Notes: generated by a model not told the origin, from the letters alone. A stretch of DNA of 64,000 nt from Fragilariopsis cylindrus CCMP1102 (GCA_900095095.1 FMBT01000137.1:1-64000); one strand, 5' to 3'; numbered from the stretch's first letter, positions 34,501-44,669 are shown. Numbers and translations are program-made.

Positions 34501-35238
34501 TTCTTTTGTTTGGTGTTCATTGAAAATTACACTATCGTGTTCTTTTTTAGCAGCAGCTGTTGTTGTTGTTTTTTCTTTACTTGTATCACTGATATCTGCT
34601 ACTACCGATCCTCCAGCAGGTTGGGCCAATACACCATCTGTGTGTTGTAGTGATGACGCCAACGCCGACGCCGACGACGAATTATTAGTATTATTATTAT
34701 CCTGCTTTTTATCAGTTGTAATAATAACAGGGTCTTCTTGTGAAGTTTCCGTTGCCGCCACTGGTGTTGTTGTTGATGTTGATGATCCTTCTTTCGGTGT
34801 ATCTATTGATCCTTCGGTATTGTTAGGAATAGATTGTTTTTGAGATATTATTTTATTATTACTATGAATAATTCCTTCCGCATTATTTTCTTGTTTGTCA
34901 ACAGATGATGATCTTTCTTCCCCTACATCGACATTGCGTGTTGTTGTTGTTGTTGTTTCTTCTTCGTCTTCTTCTCTTTCTACTACACTATGACTATCAT
35001 CCTGCTCCTGCTCCTGCCCCACAATTCGTACATTTAATGATGGTACAGAAATTTCAGATGGAGTTGATGATTCCTGCCACTTGTATAAAAATGGTTGAGT
35101 TACAACTTTCTTTTTATGACTTCTACTATTCTGATTATCAGACTGTACATTGTCACCAAATACCCATCGTCCATTCCATGACCATTCCTTTACCGTTTCA
35201 TCGTATTTTAATATACCTTTTAATGCAACAGTCGACAT
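31531..35238 (-). CDS. Large MORN-repeat protein with long disordered N-terminus
   Basis: Single-exon, unbroken 1235-residue protein. Residues 1-30 hold a short ordered block (GILKYDETVKEWSWNGRWVF). About residues 70-480 are disordered T/S/E/K-rich sequence. A second ordered block, LWSGYFENTVAKKAG to VQVRGCGKNQFGTFEIMGYL (about 510-710), has a G.G.N.FG.F pattern with paired W/F residues. A basic linker (RKRRSLP, RKKRPKSS) could be a nuclear signal. C-terminal residues about 965-1180 are some eight MORN repeats: YEGEMVDSKRDGRG, YEGEWKRNKEHGYGK, YIGEFRENLRNGMGR, YDGQWRDGSMNGLG, YDGVWKDGKRNGPG, YDGQWVNNSMEGRG, YDGSFSCGRREGRG and YEGRFRDDAVDGQG. MORN repeats bind phospholipids or form rigid scaffolds. 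The function of this protein is unknown. Confidence 0.9.
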   Translation of the reverse strand: MSTVALKGILKYDETVKEWSWNGRWVFGDNVQSDNQNSRSHKKKVVTQPFLYKWQESSTPSEISVPSLNVRIVGQEQEQDDSHSVVEREEDEEETTTTTTRNVDVGEERSSSVDKQENNAEGIIHSNNKIISQKQSIPNNTEGSIDTPKEGSSTSTTTPVAATETSQEDPVIITTDKKQDNNNTNNSSSASALASSLQHTDGVLAQPAGGSVVADISDTSKEKTTTTAAAKKEHDSVIFNEHQTKESKSHHDSKEKDTKIKDSSPLNNNKEQPVSSAIEIAAAVKSLSTPIPLTKTIKKEQQTDSVSSALSPVVVKQPNDTITNNNVDDVEKKEEEGKEEEEKKSSPVIEKSVDKIGEETTTTNNKALESSITKTDSSIVTKMTTSCNTITEKEETTVVADKKKETAQHLPSLSSNDKKERTPSTTAISTAIVVLSEEAQNKKEMTSTAAAAATTTMTIDEKESKMPPNKFDTDTNTYSTDPPVTFSSIMPDFTEASTNDNNKDHCCPPSGLWSGYFENTVAKKAGRHNNNKNTQPPPPSQKIAETFYLFLNATPSDSDSTTASKYSNEGNDNNDDQYYEFSKRFFAFDTATQNHIPKIIIPAASKDEAKAPSSSSIRAEKLLPSSSSTSLPPLSASTSTTLSNTNSRPTTVPLISLVQVRGCGKNQFGTFEIMGYLDLNTMEMEIQRQYVVTEIPAVDVSSPDTSKIRKRRSLPLSSSSDVLTEGRSSSRKRQPTWKRKSYDPEEDRRKKRPKSSPQLQQGKLTSIPLSPGTGVNPLTLTATSMENTSSALAPGEPKPPPGSISMSAGNGMASQQIVGASIQDVKTSIIGKVSKSRIALPTQSNAATSTATTNTVGVTGTKKRAVGGGNGVRVRKRHKSADSSTNPSSKSSSGSSTYIRLPPVGDPKKARWRAAHFLYYQRDDPDHLQQQQQPQQQQSNGSIAGTSGNGGNITTTTNTNNKVAPPKPRYVIYEGEMVDSKRDGRGICLYNNGMLYEGEWKRNKEHGYGKLMTSDRKKIVYEGEWERGKIAGTGTYYYGSSDPIHLGSRYIGEFRENLRNGMGRYFLPDGSVYDGQWRDGSMNGLGIFTWPDGSTYDGVWKDGKRNGPGLLNNADGFRYDGQWVNNSMEGRGSAIYPNGQSYDGSFSCGRREGRGTIHFTNGAVYEGRFRDDAVDGQGTMKMSRAMVVPREDKSGDSNDADDNEVQTNKQEKQDFMIPVSFQSDMTRILTRTGFM

Positions 35239-35826
35239 TGTCCTTTGTTGTTGTTGTTGTCCTTGTTGTTGTTGTTATAATTTCAATTCAAGATGAAAAT
35301 ATACTATTAATTGACTGATTGTGTTAACACTGATGCTCTTGAATGTATGCTGTTCTTAGTTTATGTTATCTATCGTTTCGTGTCAATAAAAGTTTGTTTG
35401 GTACTGTACTAGAAGTATTTGCGGTTAGCTACGACTTATTAGTGGTGGCTGTTTAACTTTCTAGTTGAGTTCTACCGTAAAGACAAGATTTAGTTTCACA
35501 AACTAGTAACAAACATAATTTTAATTGTCCTCGTTGCTTCGCGACAACGCGAGTTTGCACGTGTTTTACAGTTTCTGCCGCGCGTAGAAACAACAACATA
35601 ATCAATAAGTAGAATCGAATCCTAGTATTCTGTGTTATACCAATAATAATCTTGCAATCAACGACAATAAACAATTAAATTCAAAGCAAAATAGATTGAC
35701 ATTGTAAGTCCTACAGTAAACTTACTTCGTCATCTTTCTTATTCATGATAGCATAAATCGATAGAGCCTACTAGTAGGAATACGAGAAGGAGTAAGAGAA
35801 TACAACGAAAAAAGATCATCAAATAA
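35239..35826. other. Divergent intergenic region, nothing recognised
   Basis: Spacer between the MORN (-) and GST (+) genes. It begins with a TTG/CAA microsatellite next to the MORN start (35245-35275). No gene seen. Confidence 0.5.
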
Positions 35827-35949
35827 ATGAAGACTCGCTCGTCGTCGTCCGCAATATCTTTATTGTGTTGGTGTATAATAATATCTTCTCTATCGTCGAC
35901 GAAGAATAAGATCATCAACAACGTCAATTCACTACCATTATCATCGACG

Positions 35950-35985
<36 letters not shown>

Positions 35986-37016
35986 ACTACGGTCCCTAAT
36001 AATCGTTGTCGTCCTGTTCAATATATGGATGCATTACTAGTCGCACAAAAAATATGGAAAGATTCCTATCTATTCGAAACTGATATACATGCAATAATAC
36101 GATGCGGTAATAATAATAATGAAGCCGAAGAAGTCAACAAAGTAGGTGACTACGATAATAAACAATTATCACTCTCACCATCAATACCACTACCACTACC
36201 ACAATTCCATTTAGCTTATATGCCAATGAGGAATCGTGGTGAAATAATCCGTTTAATGTTAGAAGAATCTGGTTGTTTGTATGATTTAGAAATTATTGGA
36301 TTTAAAAATTGGGCAGAAGCTGTAGTCGGTGAGGATGAGGAGACGAGTAATAATACTCGTGGCGGTGGTAATATAGGTATAGGCAATATAAAAGCAACAA
36401 CACCACAAGGGAAATGTCCCGTATTGAGGAATTATGATGGAAAGGATATTGGTAATGATCTTGGACAAGAGGGAGCCATTACACGTTATTTAGCAAAAGA
36501 ATTGAATTTACCGGGAACAAATTCGATAGAGGAAGCAGAGGTGGATGCATTGTATTGTTTTTGGTTTCCACTATGAGAAACAATGGTCTATCACATGATG
36601 GAGAACATTTTTCAATAGCATCTCTTCGGGATGCTCACCAACAATGATCGACCACGATATCAAGATGTCTTCCGATTAAATACATTATCCAAAGCAGATC
36701 GAAGTTTAATGGCACTGGGTTACTTTGAAGAACAACTGGAGAAGTCTAACAGTGGCTACTTACTTCCCAGCGGTTGACGTATATCGATTTTGGTTTATTT
36801 TATATCCTATTTGAACTGGCCGAGGAAGATAATGTACCTGATTTTGTGATGAAATTTAATTTACCAAACCTTGGATTATTTTTAGAATCGATCCAAAACC
36901 GGTCGAAGATAAAGGATTATATCCTATCTCCATCACGTATGCCAAGATATAAACGAGATACTGATGGTACTAGTTTATATACCTACATTGAAGGAAAAGG
37001 CTCTCCACGACGTTAG
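35827..37016 (+). CDS. Glutathione S-transferase-like protein
   Basis: GST with an N-terminal hydrophobic leader (SAISLLCWCIIISSL), so probably secreted or organellar, then a T-run microsatellite (35948-35982). Thioredoxin-like half: FHLAYMPMRNRGEIIRLMLE (36206), TPQGKCPVLRNYDGK (36400) and LGQEGAITRYLAKEL (36460), the conserved glutathione-site ES/EGAI motif. Helical half: VDALYCFWF, NRPRYQDVFRLNTLSKADRS, LGYFEEQLEKSNSGYLLPSG, LTYIDFGLFYILFELAE (36774) and FLESIQNRSKIKDYILSPSR (36880). The helical half is spread over several frames, with slips near 36570, 36645 and 36772 (the last at a T doublet). Family is clear; whether it is an active gene depends on those slips being sequencing errors. 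Confidence 0.78.
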
Positions 37017-37254
37017 TTACTTAGTTAGTTAGTTTGATGGTTATGTTTCCAAAATCTAATATTAACTAATATATACAGCTATTATACATATTACACACTA
37101 TGCTTTGCTATATTTTTCCACGAACAAATGTATCCGGAAGATTGGATCTTAGTATGACATATCAGAACTTTGGGCGAATACAGAAAAATGATTTGTGCAT
37201 CGAACTATAACAATGAGCTATATCGTGTCAAATCGATTCGTCCATTTCGTCTGT

Positions 37255-38156
37255 CTATCGCAGGCTGCAAAGGTTGTGACCAAGACACCAGGTTTTGTGT
37301 GGTTTCTTCTTCCAGCCGATATTCTGACAATCACAGTTACAGTACCAAACAAATTTACCGTGTTTTTTGCAGGCACTACAGCATTTCATGGGTGTTGTCG
37401 ATCCCCATATCTTCGAACTTTTTACACCATTTAAAGCATCGTCGATTGTTTCCTCTACCATAAATCGGAGCTGCTTATCGGATATGTTTGCGCTTGATTC
37501 GTACACGCGTCTTTAGCTCTTCTCGTGGCAAAGTTGAGCCCATCAGTTTTAACTCATTCATTTGAAAAATCATTTGCAGCTGTAATGAGACTCTCTACTG
37601 ATTGCGATGGCACGAGTACTTGTATTGAATCAGTTTTTTTTTCCCTAGCTAGAGAGGATACATTAGTATTGCATCAAATTAGTTCCTTCAAGATAATAGT
37701 GGTAGGAGCGTTGCCAGTACGCACTACACTGAACATGGACAATGAGCACAGAATAATAATGTACACTATTTTCTTCTGCTGATCCTAGTAGGCCATGAGA
37801 TGCTCTAGCAACCGATTGAGGTATCGCTGATGACTGTGGTCTATGATGCATTAGATTTTTTGCTAACGATCGACAATAATCGATTATGGTTGCTGACATC
37901 CATTATCATGGTTTGACACCATCTCATTTTTATACCGGTACAAATGAAAAACCCTAAATTAAAAAATGTAGAAGCAAGAAGGCCTACTTCCTACCGTAAA
38001 CTCCTCGGCAAAAATCAAGAAATTGCTTAGATGGCAGGGGTAATAATCTATACTTGACGGTGGATCTGCTGAAAAAATCTCAGTCGTACTTGTAAGCATC
38101 CGTTGACGTACAGACATCTCGATTTTGATCGGAATATGATACGATGAATACAACAA
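37255..38156 (-). pseudogene. Broken MYND zinc-finger gene
   Basis: The 3' part (37506-37255) encodes CCSACKKHGKFVWYC then CDCQNIGWKKKPHKTWC, a good match to the MYND finger (C-x2-C, C-x3-C, then H and C). Upstream minus-strand frames (38156-37959 and 37899-37663) are coding-like: SVRQRMLTSTTEIFSADPPS, IDYCRSLAKNLMHH and PQSSAIPQSVARASHGLLG. They do not join without several frame changes or unplaced introns. Either an intron-rich small gene hit by sequence slips or a decayed gene. MYND fingers mediate protein-protein contacts; no SET or other domain is visible. Confidence 0.5.
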
Positions 38157-38253
38157 AAGCTATATTTTTGGTCGAAAGGAAAGTTTTACCTGGAGCGAAG
38201 AAGGTGGTATTCAATTTTCATCGACAGAACATTTAAACTTTTAGAAAAAAAGA

Positions 38254-39117
38254 ATGCTGAATTTTTCTTATACTGGACGATTGTTGATACGGCATCATCG
38301 AAGGAGATGGAATTCGTCATCAAAAGCGTCAACCACGGCGACGACAGCGGCGGCGGCGGCGTCGGGGATGCCCTTGTCACGATTTTCATTTTCTTCTTTG
38401 ATATCTTGGTATAGTAATCAACTGGATCGTCGTCCCTTACTGACAAAGATAATATCTAGTGCTCTGATTGCAGCTTCGGGAGATATTATTTGTCAGGTTA
38501 TCGATAGTGGCTCGACAACTGCTGCATGTATTGATGATAACACTATAACTACTGCTACTGTTAGTAAAATTGAAGAAAAAAGGGTACAGACGAATGATAA
38601 TGATACTGATTTTAGAATATCCATCGATAATACAACTGCGCAACAACAACAACAGATAGACTGGTACAGGACGGGAAGATTTTTTTTGATAGGAGCCTTT
38701 TGGGTGGCACCAGCAACTCATGTCTGGTATGGATTTTTATCCACCCGACTTTTAGCTGGAGCGGCGACACCAAAACGTATCCTACAACGACTATTCATTG
38801 ATCAATTCGGTGCGGCACCAATTTTTTGTCCTACCTTCATGGGATTGTTGTGGCTGCTAGAGGGACAACAACCAAGTGTTGTAGTGACCGAGTTGATTGA
38901 CGCGACACCAACACTACTTATCTCTAATTGGACATTATGGTTCCCCGCAATGGCAGTCATGTTTAGCGTCGTTCCGCTGAAATTCCAAGTCCTGTATTCA
39001 AATTGTGTTGGTTTGATATGGAGTGTCTATCTGAGCTATGCCTCTACGCGTTTAACTACACGTTTAACGCAAAGTTCAGATTCAGCTCCAGCTACACCGT
39101 CGTCGTTGTCGTCGTAA
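38254..39117 (+). CDS. Mpv17/PMP22-family membrane protein
   Basis: Intact 287-residue protein. The N-terminus is basic and Ser/Ala-rich (mitochondrial or plastid targeting type). The family core begins WYSNQLDRRPLLTKIISSAL (38402), then ASGDIICQVID, an S/T/D-rich insert, DWYRTGRFFLIGAFWVAPAT, HVWYGFLSTRL (38660-38750), RLFIDQFGAAPIFCP and the signature NWTLWFPAMAVMFSVVPLKF plus QVLYSNCVGLIWSVYLSYAS (38925-39050), equivalent to the W.P.Q..NF..VP...R pattern. Four membrane segments are expected. Family members sit in mitochondrial or peroxisomal inner membranes with debated channel function. It is convergent with the P450 gene, only 159 bases between stops, and its 3' end is duplicated at 53.1 kb. 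Confidence 0.9.
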   Translation: MLNFSYTGRLLIRHHRRRWNSSSKASTTATTAAAAASGMPLSRFSFSSLISWYSNQLDRRPLLTKIISSALIAASGDIICQVIDSGSTTAACIDDNTITTATVSKIEEKRVQTNDNDTDFRISIDNTTAQQQQQIDWYRTGRFFLIGAFWVAPATHVWYGFLSTRLLAGAATPKRILQRLFIDQFGAAPIFCPTFMGLLWLLEGQQPSVVVTELIDATPTLLISNWTLWFPAMAVMFSVVPLKFQVLYSNCVGLIWSVYLSYASTRLTTRLTQSSDSAPATPSSLSS

Positions 39118-39276
39118 TGGTTAAATGTCATAAAAACAAGCCATCTAATTACACAGATGCATATAAACATCTAGAACTTCATATAATAATACGAAGCACC
39201 TCTGTTGTCGAAATCTATATTGTAGTATACATTCGTTTACAAATAATAGGAAACAATTTAAGAAGAAAACTGAAAA

Positions 39277-40967
39277 CTAATATTTTTGTTTGGGTCGTAT
39301 TGACACCATCACCGGTCCATCTCGTTGTGCTAAGGTAGCACGTTCGAAGCACAATGAGGGGATTGGTTTTGGTAACGACACATCAAATTCTGTCAATAAT
39401 ATGGCAACGACTGCTTGCAATTGGATCATTGCCAGTTCTCGACCAGGACATTTATGAACACCGTGTGAAAATGTGGTAAATTTGTAGTCATCCATGTAAA
39501 AGTCTTCGGGACGGCGTAGATTGAAAACAGCTGCATCCTTACCCCAAATGGATGTATCTAAACTTGAGGCGATGTGAGCGAATGCTATTGTGGAACCCTT
39601 TGGAATATTGTAAAGCTTCTCGTTTTTGGTACTATTTCCATCATCAGCTTTCACAGAAACAGTTAATGGTGATTTAGAGATACGAACTCCTCCAATTGAG
39701 TGAGCTGTTAATCGAAGACTTTCAAGACATACACGACGCAAGGTTGGACACGACGATTTAAATTGAGACCACGTGGGACTTGATGTTGAGGAGACTAAGT
39801 TTGCTGATTCCTTTTGACAACGTATAAGAACTTCATCGGATGCATGTTCTTGCATTAATAGGTAACTTTGAGCTGCTCCGATTGCGGGATTTTTATGAGC
39901 TGCAAACAATAATCCTACGATATATTCAGCAATATCGGATGTTTCTATATCTCTATTGCGAACCTCGCGTAGCCAAAATCCAATGTTGTCATCGGTGTTC
40001 TTGTCCACATCGTTTTGTAGTGATTGGTCTTGTTGTAGGACTTTTTCAAGACGTTGTTTTATGATAAGTTGTAATGCTTCACGTCGACGTTGCAGTGGCC
40101 ATAAAATAGCCACAAGTGCCAATCTTTTAGGCAAAACTACCGCCTTTGCGACGACATCTTCAAGAGGAGAGAAATACACAAAAAATGATCATGTTATTAG
40201 TGAAAAAGAAGAAAAACAATCTTGTTCGTGTATTTACGCATCAACATGCAATTCAAGACGAAATTTAAGGATCTTAATGCTTTACCTTCTATCGTGTCTT
40301 GAAGGTCCATGAATTCTTTCATAAAATCATAACTTATCCAATCTTTCAAGAATGCTTTGCCGATTAATACCTCAACCGTTGCACGTAACATTACTCGTCG
40401 AATCGCGTTAAAAAATTCAATCTCTTTGTCGCCTACTGCTGGTAATTCGATATGAAGGGAATCTCGAATTACTATCAACCACGCGCTTAATAGTTTATCT
40501 GCCCTATCAGTGTGTAACAAACCCTTCAAAATGCTTGTGAGGAGTGTTGTTCCCTTGTTTACGTTCTTATATCCAAGTGTTTCTTCAAAGCCGATATCTG
40601 CCATCGCATGTTTCGAAGATAATACCGATTCGGGGACGTTAGCGAGTTGTCTTTGTTCTTCTGGGCCACAAACAAGGAACATGACCTTCCCAGCTAAGTT
40701 TATTCGAAATAATGGTCCACATTGTTTTCGTATATTCATTAAAAATCCTGGTGGATCCACGCGATAAGAAATCCCGTGACCCAATAAAGGTATGGCACCG
40801 GGAGCCCAGGGAAAATTGTCTTTATCATCTGAATCGTCACTACTGTCTGTCGATCTAGAATAGGTAGCGGTAACGGTGACGAAGACGAATATTGCCAAAA
40901 CAGTCGTCGTTATCAATAATATTAACATTGACGGATTCCAATCATTGTTTATGACGATGGCATTCAT
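39277..40967 (-). CDS. Cytochrome P450
   Basis: Intact two-exon P450 of 520 residues: exon 1 40286-40967, intron 40158-40285 (128 nt, GTAAAG..GAAG), exon 2 39277-40157, phases consistent. ATG at 40967 precedes a membrane anchor (MLILLITTTVLAIFVFVTVT), so microsomal. PWAPGAIPLLGHG is the proline hinge. I-helix region FAAHKNPAIGAAQ (about 39900). K-helix ExxR is ESLR (39720). Heme loop FSHGVHKCPGREL has Cys at residue 464. The spacing and the F..H/AHKNP helix recall CYP51-like or fungal/cyanobacterial sterol-type P450s, but the I-helix lacks the usual T-T pair, so no family number is given. Substrate unknown. Confidence 0.88.
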
Positions 40968-41460
40968 GTTTGCCAATACAGTACGTTGTCTTTAAGCGAC
41001 GATATGCTCTCCGTCTCTCTCTTTCTCTCTCGCTAACTTACTGGTCCTTCCGCACTGTAAATATCGTAGGGGCTGGTCGAAAACTAGTATTTGATTTTTT
41101 GAAGAAAAAAAAAGGAAAAAAAAGTAGGCATGCATTGTGCCTACGTTCTGAAGACATTGAAAATATCATCACTCGAATGATTAGTAACGATGACGAGAAT
41201 GTTAATGAATAAGAGAAAATAAAATGGCTTCTTTTAGTCTTTTGTATCGTCTCGTACATTTTGTTTAAAATAAAGTTATAAATTTAATATTTCTATTATT
41301 TCTATTTGTTTATTCCATTTCATATATGAAATGAATTCTGTAATCCAACTAGTTTTTATGGGCTGTCTTCAGAATAAGACCAAGAATCCCATGCATAATT
41401 TCGGATTGAATCACAAAAAAATATCATATTTATTCATGTTGTATGGTATTCTAACATGAA
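40968..41460. other. Intergenic, nothing recognised
   Basis: Spacer upstream of the P450 gene and downstream of the repeat-protein gene. It has a CTCT run (41012-41032) and an A-rich run near 41105, but no coding signature. Confidence 0.5.
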
Positions 41461-42520
41461 TCACAACCCTCCGGAAGACAGACCTTCTGTCCATGTCCAA
41501 CTACGTTGTACTTCAATCCTTGCTGGAGTAATAAGTTGTTTGCAGGAATATTTTGAATCGTTGCATCGTTGACTCCTTTTTAGAAGCGCAACATTGCGTA
41601 CGAACAAGATACCAAGTATTGACACTTGAAGTTGTTTCGAAATGTTTTCCAGAGGGACACGCTTCCAGATTACGTTGTCTATCATCAGGGCCATAATCCC
41701 ACGAGTCCCAGGAATCCCAGGAGTCCCAGGAATCCCAGGAATCAGGTGATCCATCTTCACTCCATGAACCTTCCTCCATCCATCATTAGGAGGAGGACCT
41801 TCAGGACCCCAGTCTTGACGGACCCATCCTTCTGGAGCATCTCGTCCAAAATTGCCACGGAAGTATCGGTTGTTATTTCCAGTTCGGGTCCAATAAGAAT
41901 AACTGTTAAGCTTGCGATCATCAGGGCCATAATCCCACGAGTCCCAGGAATCCAGAGTCCCAGGAATCCCAGGAATCAGGTGATCCATCTTCACTCCATG
42001 AACCTTCCCTCCATCCATCGTTAGGAGGAGGACCTTCAGGACCCCAGTCTTGACGAACCCATCCTTCTGGAGCATCTCGTCCAAAATTGCCACGGAAGTA
42101 TCGGTTGTTGTTTCCAGTTCGGGTCCAATAAGAATAACTGTTAAGCTTGCGATCATCAGGGCCATAATCCCACGAGTCCCACGAGTCCCAGGAATCCCAG
42201 GAATCAGGTGATCCATCTTCACTCCATGAACCTTCCCTCCATCCATCGTTAGGAGGAGGGCCTTCAGGACCCCAGTCTTGACGAACCCATCCTTCTGGAG
42301 CATCTCGTCCAAAATTGCCACGGAAGTATCGGTTGTTGTTTCCATTTCGGGTCCAATAAGAAAGCTTACGATCGTCTTTGTCTGCATCTGCATCAGGATT
42401 CAATTCGGTAGGATAATTCATTCTAGCTACGTCTCCTCCTCGGAGATTAGTAGCCATAGTGGTGGGAGATGCAATGGATCCAAGAATCCAAAGCGCTACG
42501 ATACTATTTTTCATCAACAT
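41461..42520 (-). CDS. Secreted W/D-rich tandem-repeat protein
   Basis: Starts at ATG 42520 (MLMKNSIVALWILGSIASP), a signal peptide. After NLRGGDVARMNYPTELNPD come three tandem units of about 180-210 bp (42365-41690). One unit reads SYWTRTGNNNRYFRGNFGR, DAPEGWVRQDWGPEGPPPND, GWREGSWSEDGSPDSWDSWD, SWDSWDYGPDDRKLNS. Units are nearly identical, and the SWD/DSW sub-repeat varies in number. The last unit leads into a tail containing LEACPSGKHFETTSSVNTWY and CC. The frame changes between units (for example the third copy lacks one C in the CCCTCC run near 41775). No family recognised. The composition (W, D, S, G) and signal peptide suggest an extracellular, perhaps wall-associated protein. Downstream of the tail a Cys-rich end (VCLPEGCDSC) is readable in another frame. 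Confidence 0.65.
41690..42365 (-). repeat. Three tandem coding repeats of about 180-210 bp
   Basis: Units begin near 42365, 42140 and 41915 on the minus strand and share almost identical sequence, including the CCAGGAATCCCAGGA-type 9-bp sub-repeats that encode SWD. High identity points to recent expansion or ongoing gene conversion. Confidence 0.85.
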
Positions 42521-42990
42521 TATAATTTTGATTTTTGTTTGATTGATTGTTTTGTCTTTGTCTGATATTAATTTTATGATAATTGCAAGAATATTTGTTG
42601 TTGCCGTCAAGCGCTGTGCGGTGGGGTTTTTCTTAACCTGTAAGAGCACGATGCATGAGGTGTTTTCTTATTAAAGACCGGTGAGATTTTTGTTACAAGA
42701 GTATTCTCGCGTACGAAATGTTTTTCCGGAACCGGTAACAAGGAATCGAATCAGTGACCGGTGGGGGTTTTCGTAACCTGTAGAGCGCGATGCATGAGGT
42801 GTTTTCTTATTAAAGACCGGTGAGATTTTTGTTACAAGAGTATTCTCGCGTACGAAATGTTTTTCCTGAACCGGTAAGAGATAGAGTGGCTGGAATACAT
42901 TGAAGTAAGACCAAATGCTACACGACTTGGATGGAATGAATGAATGAATGAATCAATCAATCAATCGAATCCAGCATAGCGCATTAGACC
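42521..42990. other. Intergenic with a 140-bp tandem duplication
   Basis: Promoter side of the repeat-protein gene. Holds the duplication described at 42617-42877, and a GAAT/CAAT tetranucleotide tract at about 42934-42965. No gene. Confidence 0.6.
42617..42877. repeat. Tandem duplication, about 120 bp, period 140
   Basis: Copies at about 42617-42737 and 42757-42877 share GATGCATGAGGTGTTTTC, TTATTAAAGACCGGTGAG and ACAAGAGTATTCTCGCGTAC, with only a few differences. ACCGGT occurs repeatedly in and around both copies. Non-coding as far as I can see. Confidence 0.85.
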
Positions 42991-43203
42991 TTAAGGGACC
43001 TTCAGTTCGTCAACAACTTTCCAGTTAGGGTTGGCTTCTAAATCAGGAGAATTTCCACCCCCGGCACCCTGCCGTAGCCGTGGTCCACGCGCACAGTTAC
43101 CATGTAAACCGTAAAAGATCCGCCGTATGGAGGGATACCAATTTTCCTCCATGTGCTACCCTTCGGCATGACACCGTCGGTATTATCGTCATGATATCCA
43201 TTG
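42991..43203 (-). pseudogene. Unassigned coding-like fragment
   Basis: Minus-strand translation gives a protein-like stretch: NGYHDDNTDGVMPKGSTWRK, IGIPPYGGSFTVYMVTVRVD, HGYGR, then in the next frame GGGNSPDLEANPNWKVVDEL and KVP before a TAA at 42991-42993. Composition is that of a folded secreted-type domain and not of repeat noise. No start codon or acceptor was found, and no family is recognised. Possibly the 3' remnant of a host gene cut off by the repeat island next to it. Confidence 0.4.
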
Positions 43204-43484
43204 CGTCAAACAAGGTAATGTTACTGAAGCAGAATTGAATAAAAATGCTCAGAAGAACACATTAAGATACTGCATTTGTACTGGTATCCGAATAGCCGCC
43301 GCGCCCGCATTTTTGTTAAGCCTCCACTCGATAATTCTCAACATAAAAACTAAATCATGCCCAAATTTTAATAAAAACTAAATCATGTCCAAATTTTACT
43401 AGTATTTTGTTAGTCTAGTATGTTATAACAACTTTAGCATCAAATATATACACCTGAAAAGTCATTTTTTTGGAAAATTAAACC

Positions 43485-44669
43485 ATGAAGTTTACAATTG
43501 ACCTATTGGATGTAGTGCTATACCTTCCTATGTGCTTGTGGGACGCAGGTGCGAAGAGAGGACTTTATCCTACAAAGTTTGACAAAGAACGTTGTAGAGA
43601 GATCCTAGAATACGCTCTATCTCCAGTTTACCTTACAGAACTGCATGACAATGGATGGTGTCTATCAAGCAAGTCCTATGCCCAATCAATCACCAAGCTC
43701 AAGGAGATTGAACCAGGTATTCTTAAGCAATTAAAATTTGCAAAAGAACAACTGCAACAAGCTAAAGATATAGCTGAACTGCAGAAAGGAAAAGGGAAAG
43801 CAATTACCCCTTCTCGCGATTGTAAGAATGGTGGAGAGAAGAGGAAGCAAGAGTGTGACACCTGTGGTAAAAGACATACAGGTGAATGTTGGAAGCTCCA
43901 ATCTGGAGGAGGGAACAACAGTGGTCGGAAAGGCAACAATTTCTTTACTAAGAAAGATGCTAAGCAGTACATGAAAAGCATGTTCGCGAAGCAAGGAGCT
44001 AGCTCTGACTCAAGCGACTCTGACAAAGAAGACTCTTGGAAACAAGGGTAGAATCAAGCAGAACAAATGCATGTATTAGCATCTGCTAATATCAATCCTA
44101 ACGAACGCAATATTGAGTTTGATAAGGGTGATCTTAGAAGATACAAGAAGCAAGCTAGAAAATACTTCAAGAAGACATGAGATAGGACTACAACGAAACC
44201 AGGTAAGGTCCTCAACAGACCTACACCGGTACTAGTTGGTACTGTTGATGGTACATTAGATCCAAGCCGAGCAAAGTCACTGCATGGTGCAAGGCGCTTC
44301 TCTGAAGTTCTGCTCTCAATAGTTAACAACAATGGTCAAGAAACTATGGCACGATGTCTTCTAGACACTGGATGTACCAAGTCAATGATACTGAAACAGT
44401 TTACAGATAAGAAGCGGCAAACCAAGCTATCAAAAGAGAACACTATCAAGTATGAAACATACGGTAGTGAGTTGCACTCTTCTATGACAGCTAGCTTGTG
44501 CTTTAAGATGATTGAATTCGAACAGCAGAAGAATCAAACCATCGAATATAAGTTCCAAGCAGGCACTCAAACAACAAGATTTTCGATCAAAATGAACCAC
44601 AATATATCTCATTTGCAAGTGTTGCAGAGGACAACACCTTCTGGGTTGGGTGTACTAGCATCTGCATAG
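43485..44669 (+). mobile_element. Fossil LTR-type element, gag and protease parts
   Basis: Remnant of an LTR-type retroelement on the plus strand. The first part (43485-44051) is gag-like with a CCHC zinc knuckle (CDTCGKRHTGECW). The second (44190-44669) is protease-like, with LLDTGCTKSM around the active-site DTG. No reverse transcriptase or integrase part is seen, so most of the element is gone. It is broken, with at least two or three breaks. It continues past the young Copia insertion: 51413-51525 repeats the end of the protease part. Superfamily not assigned. It is older than the Copia element that split it. Confidence 0.65.

Noticed and set aside
41461-42393. Collagen-like frame (IPGIPGTRGTRG repeats) on the minus strand
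   Set aside because: It is a shifted frame of the W/D-rich repeat; the signal-peptide frame explains the sequence better, and the Gly-Pro pattern comes from the CCAGGAATC sub-repeat.
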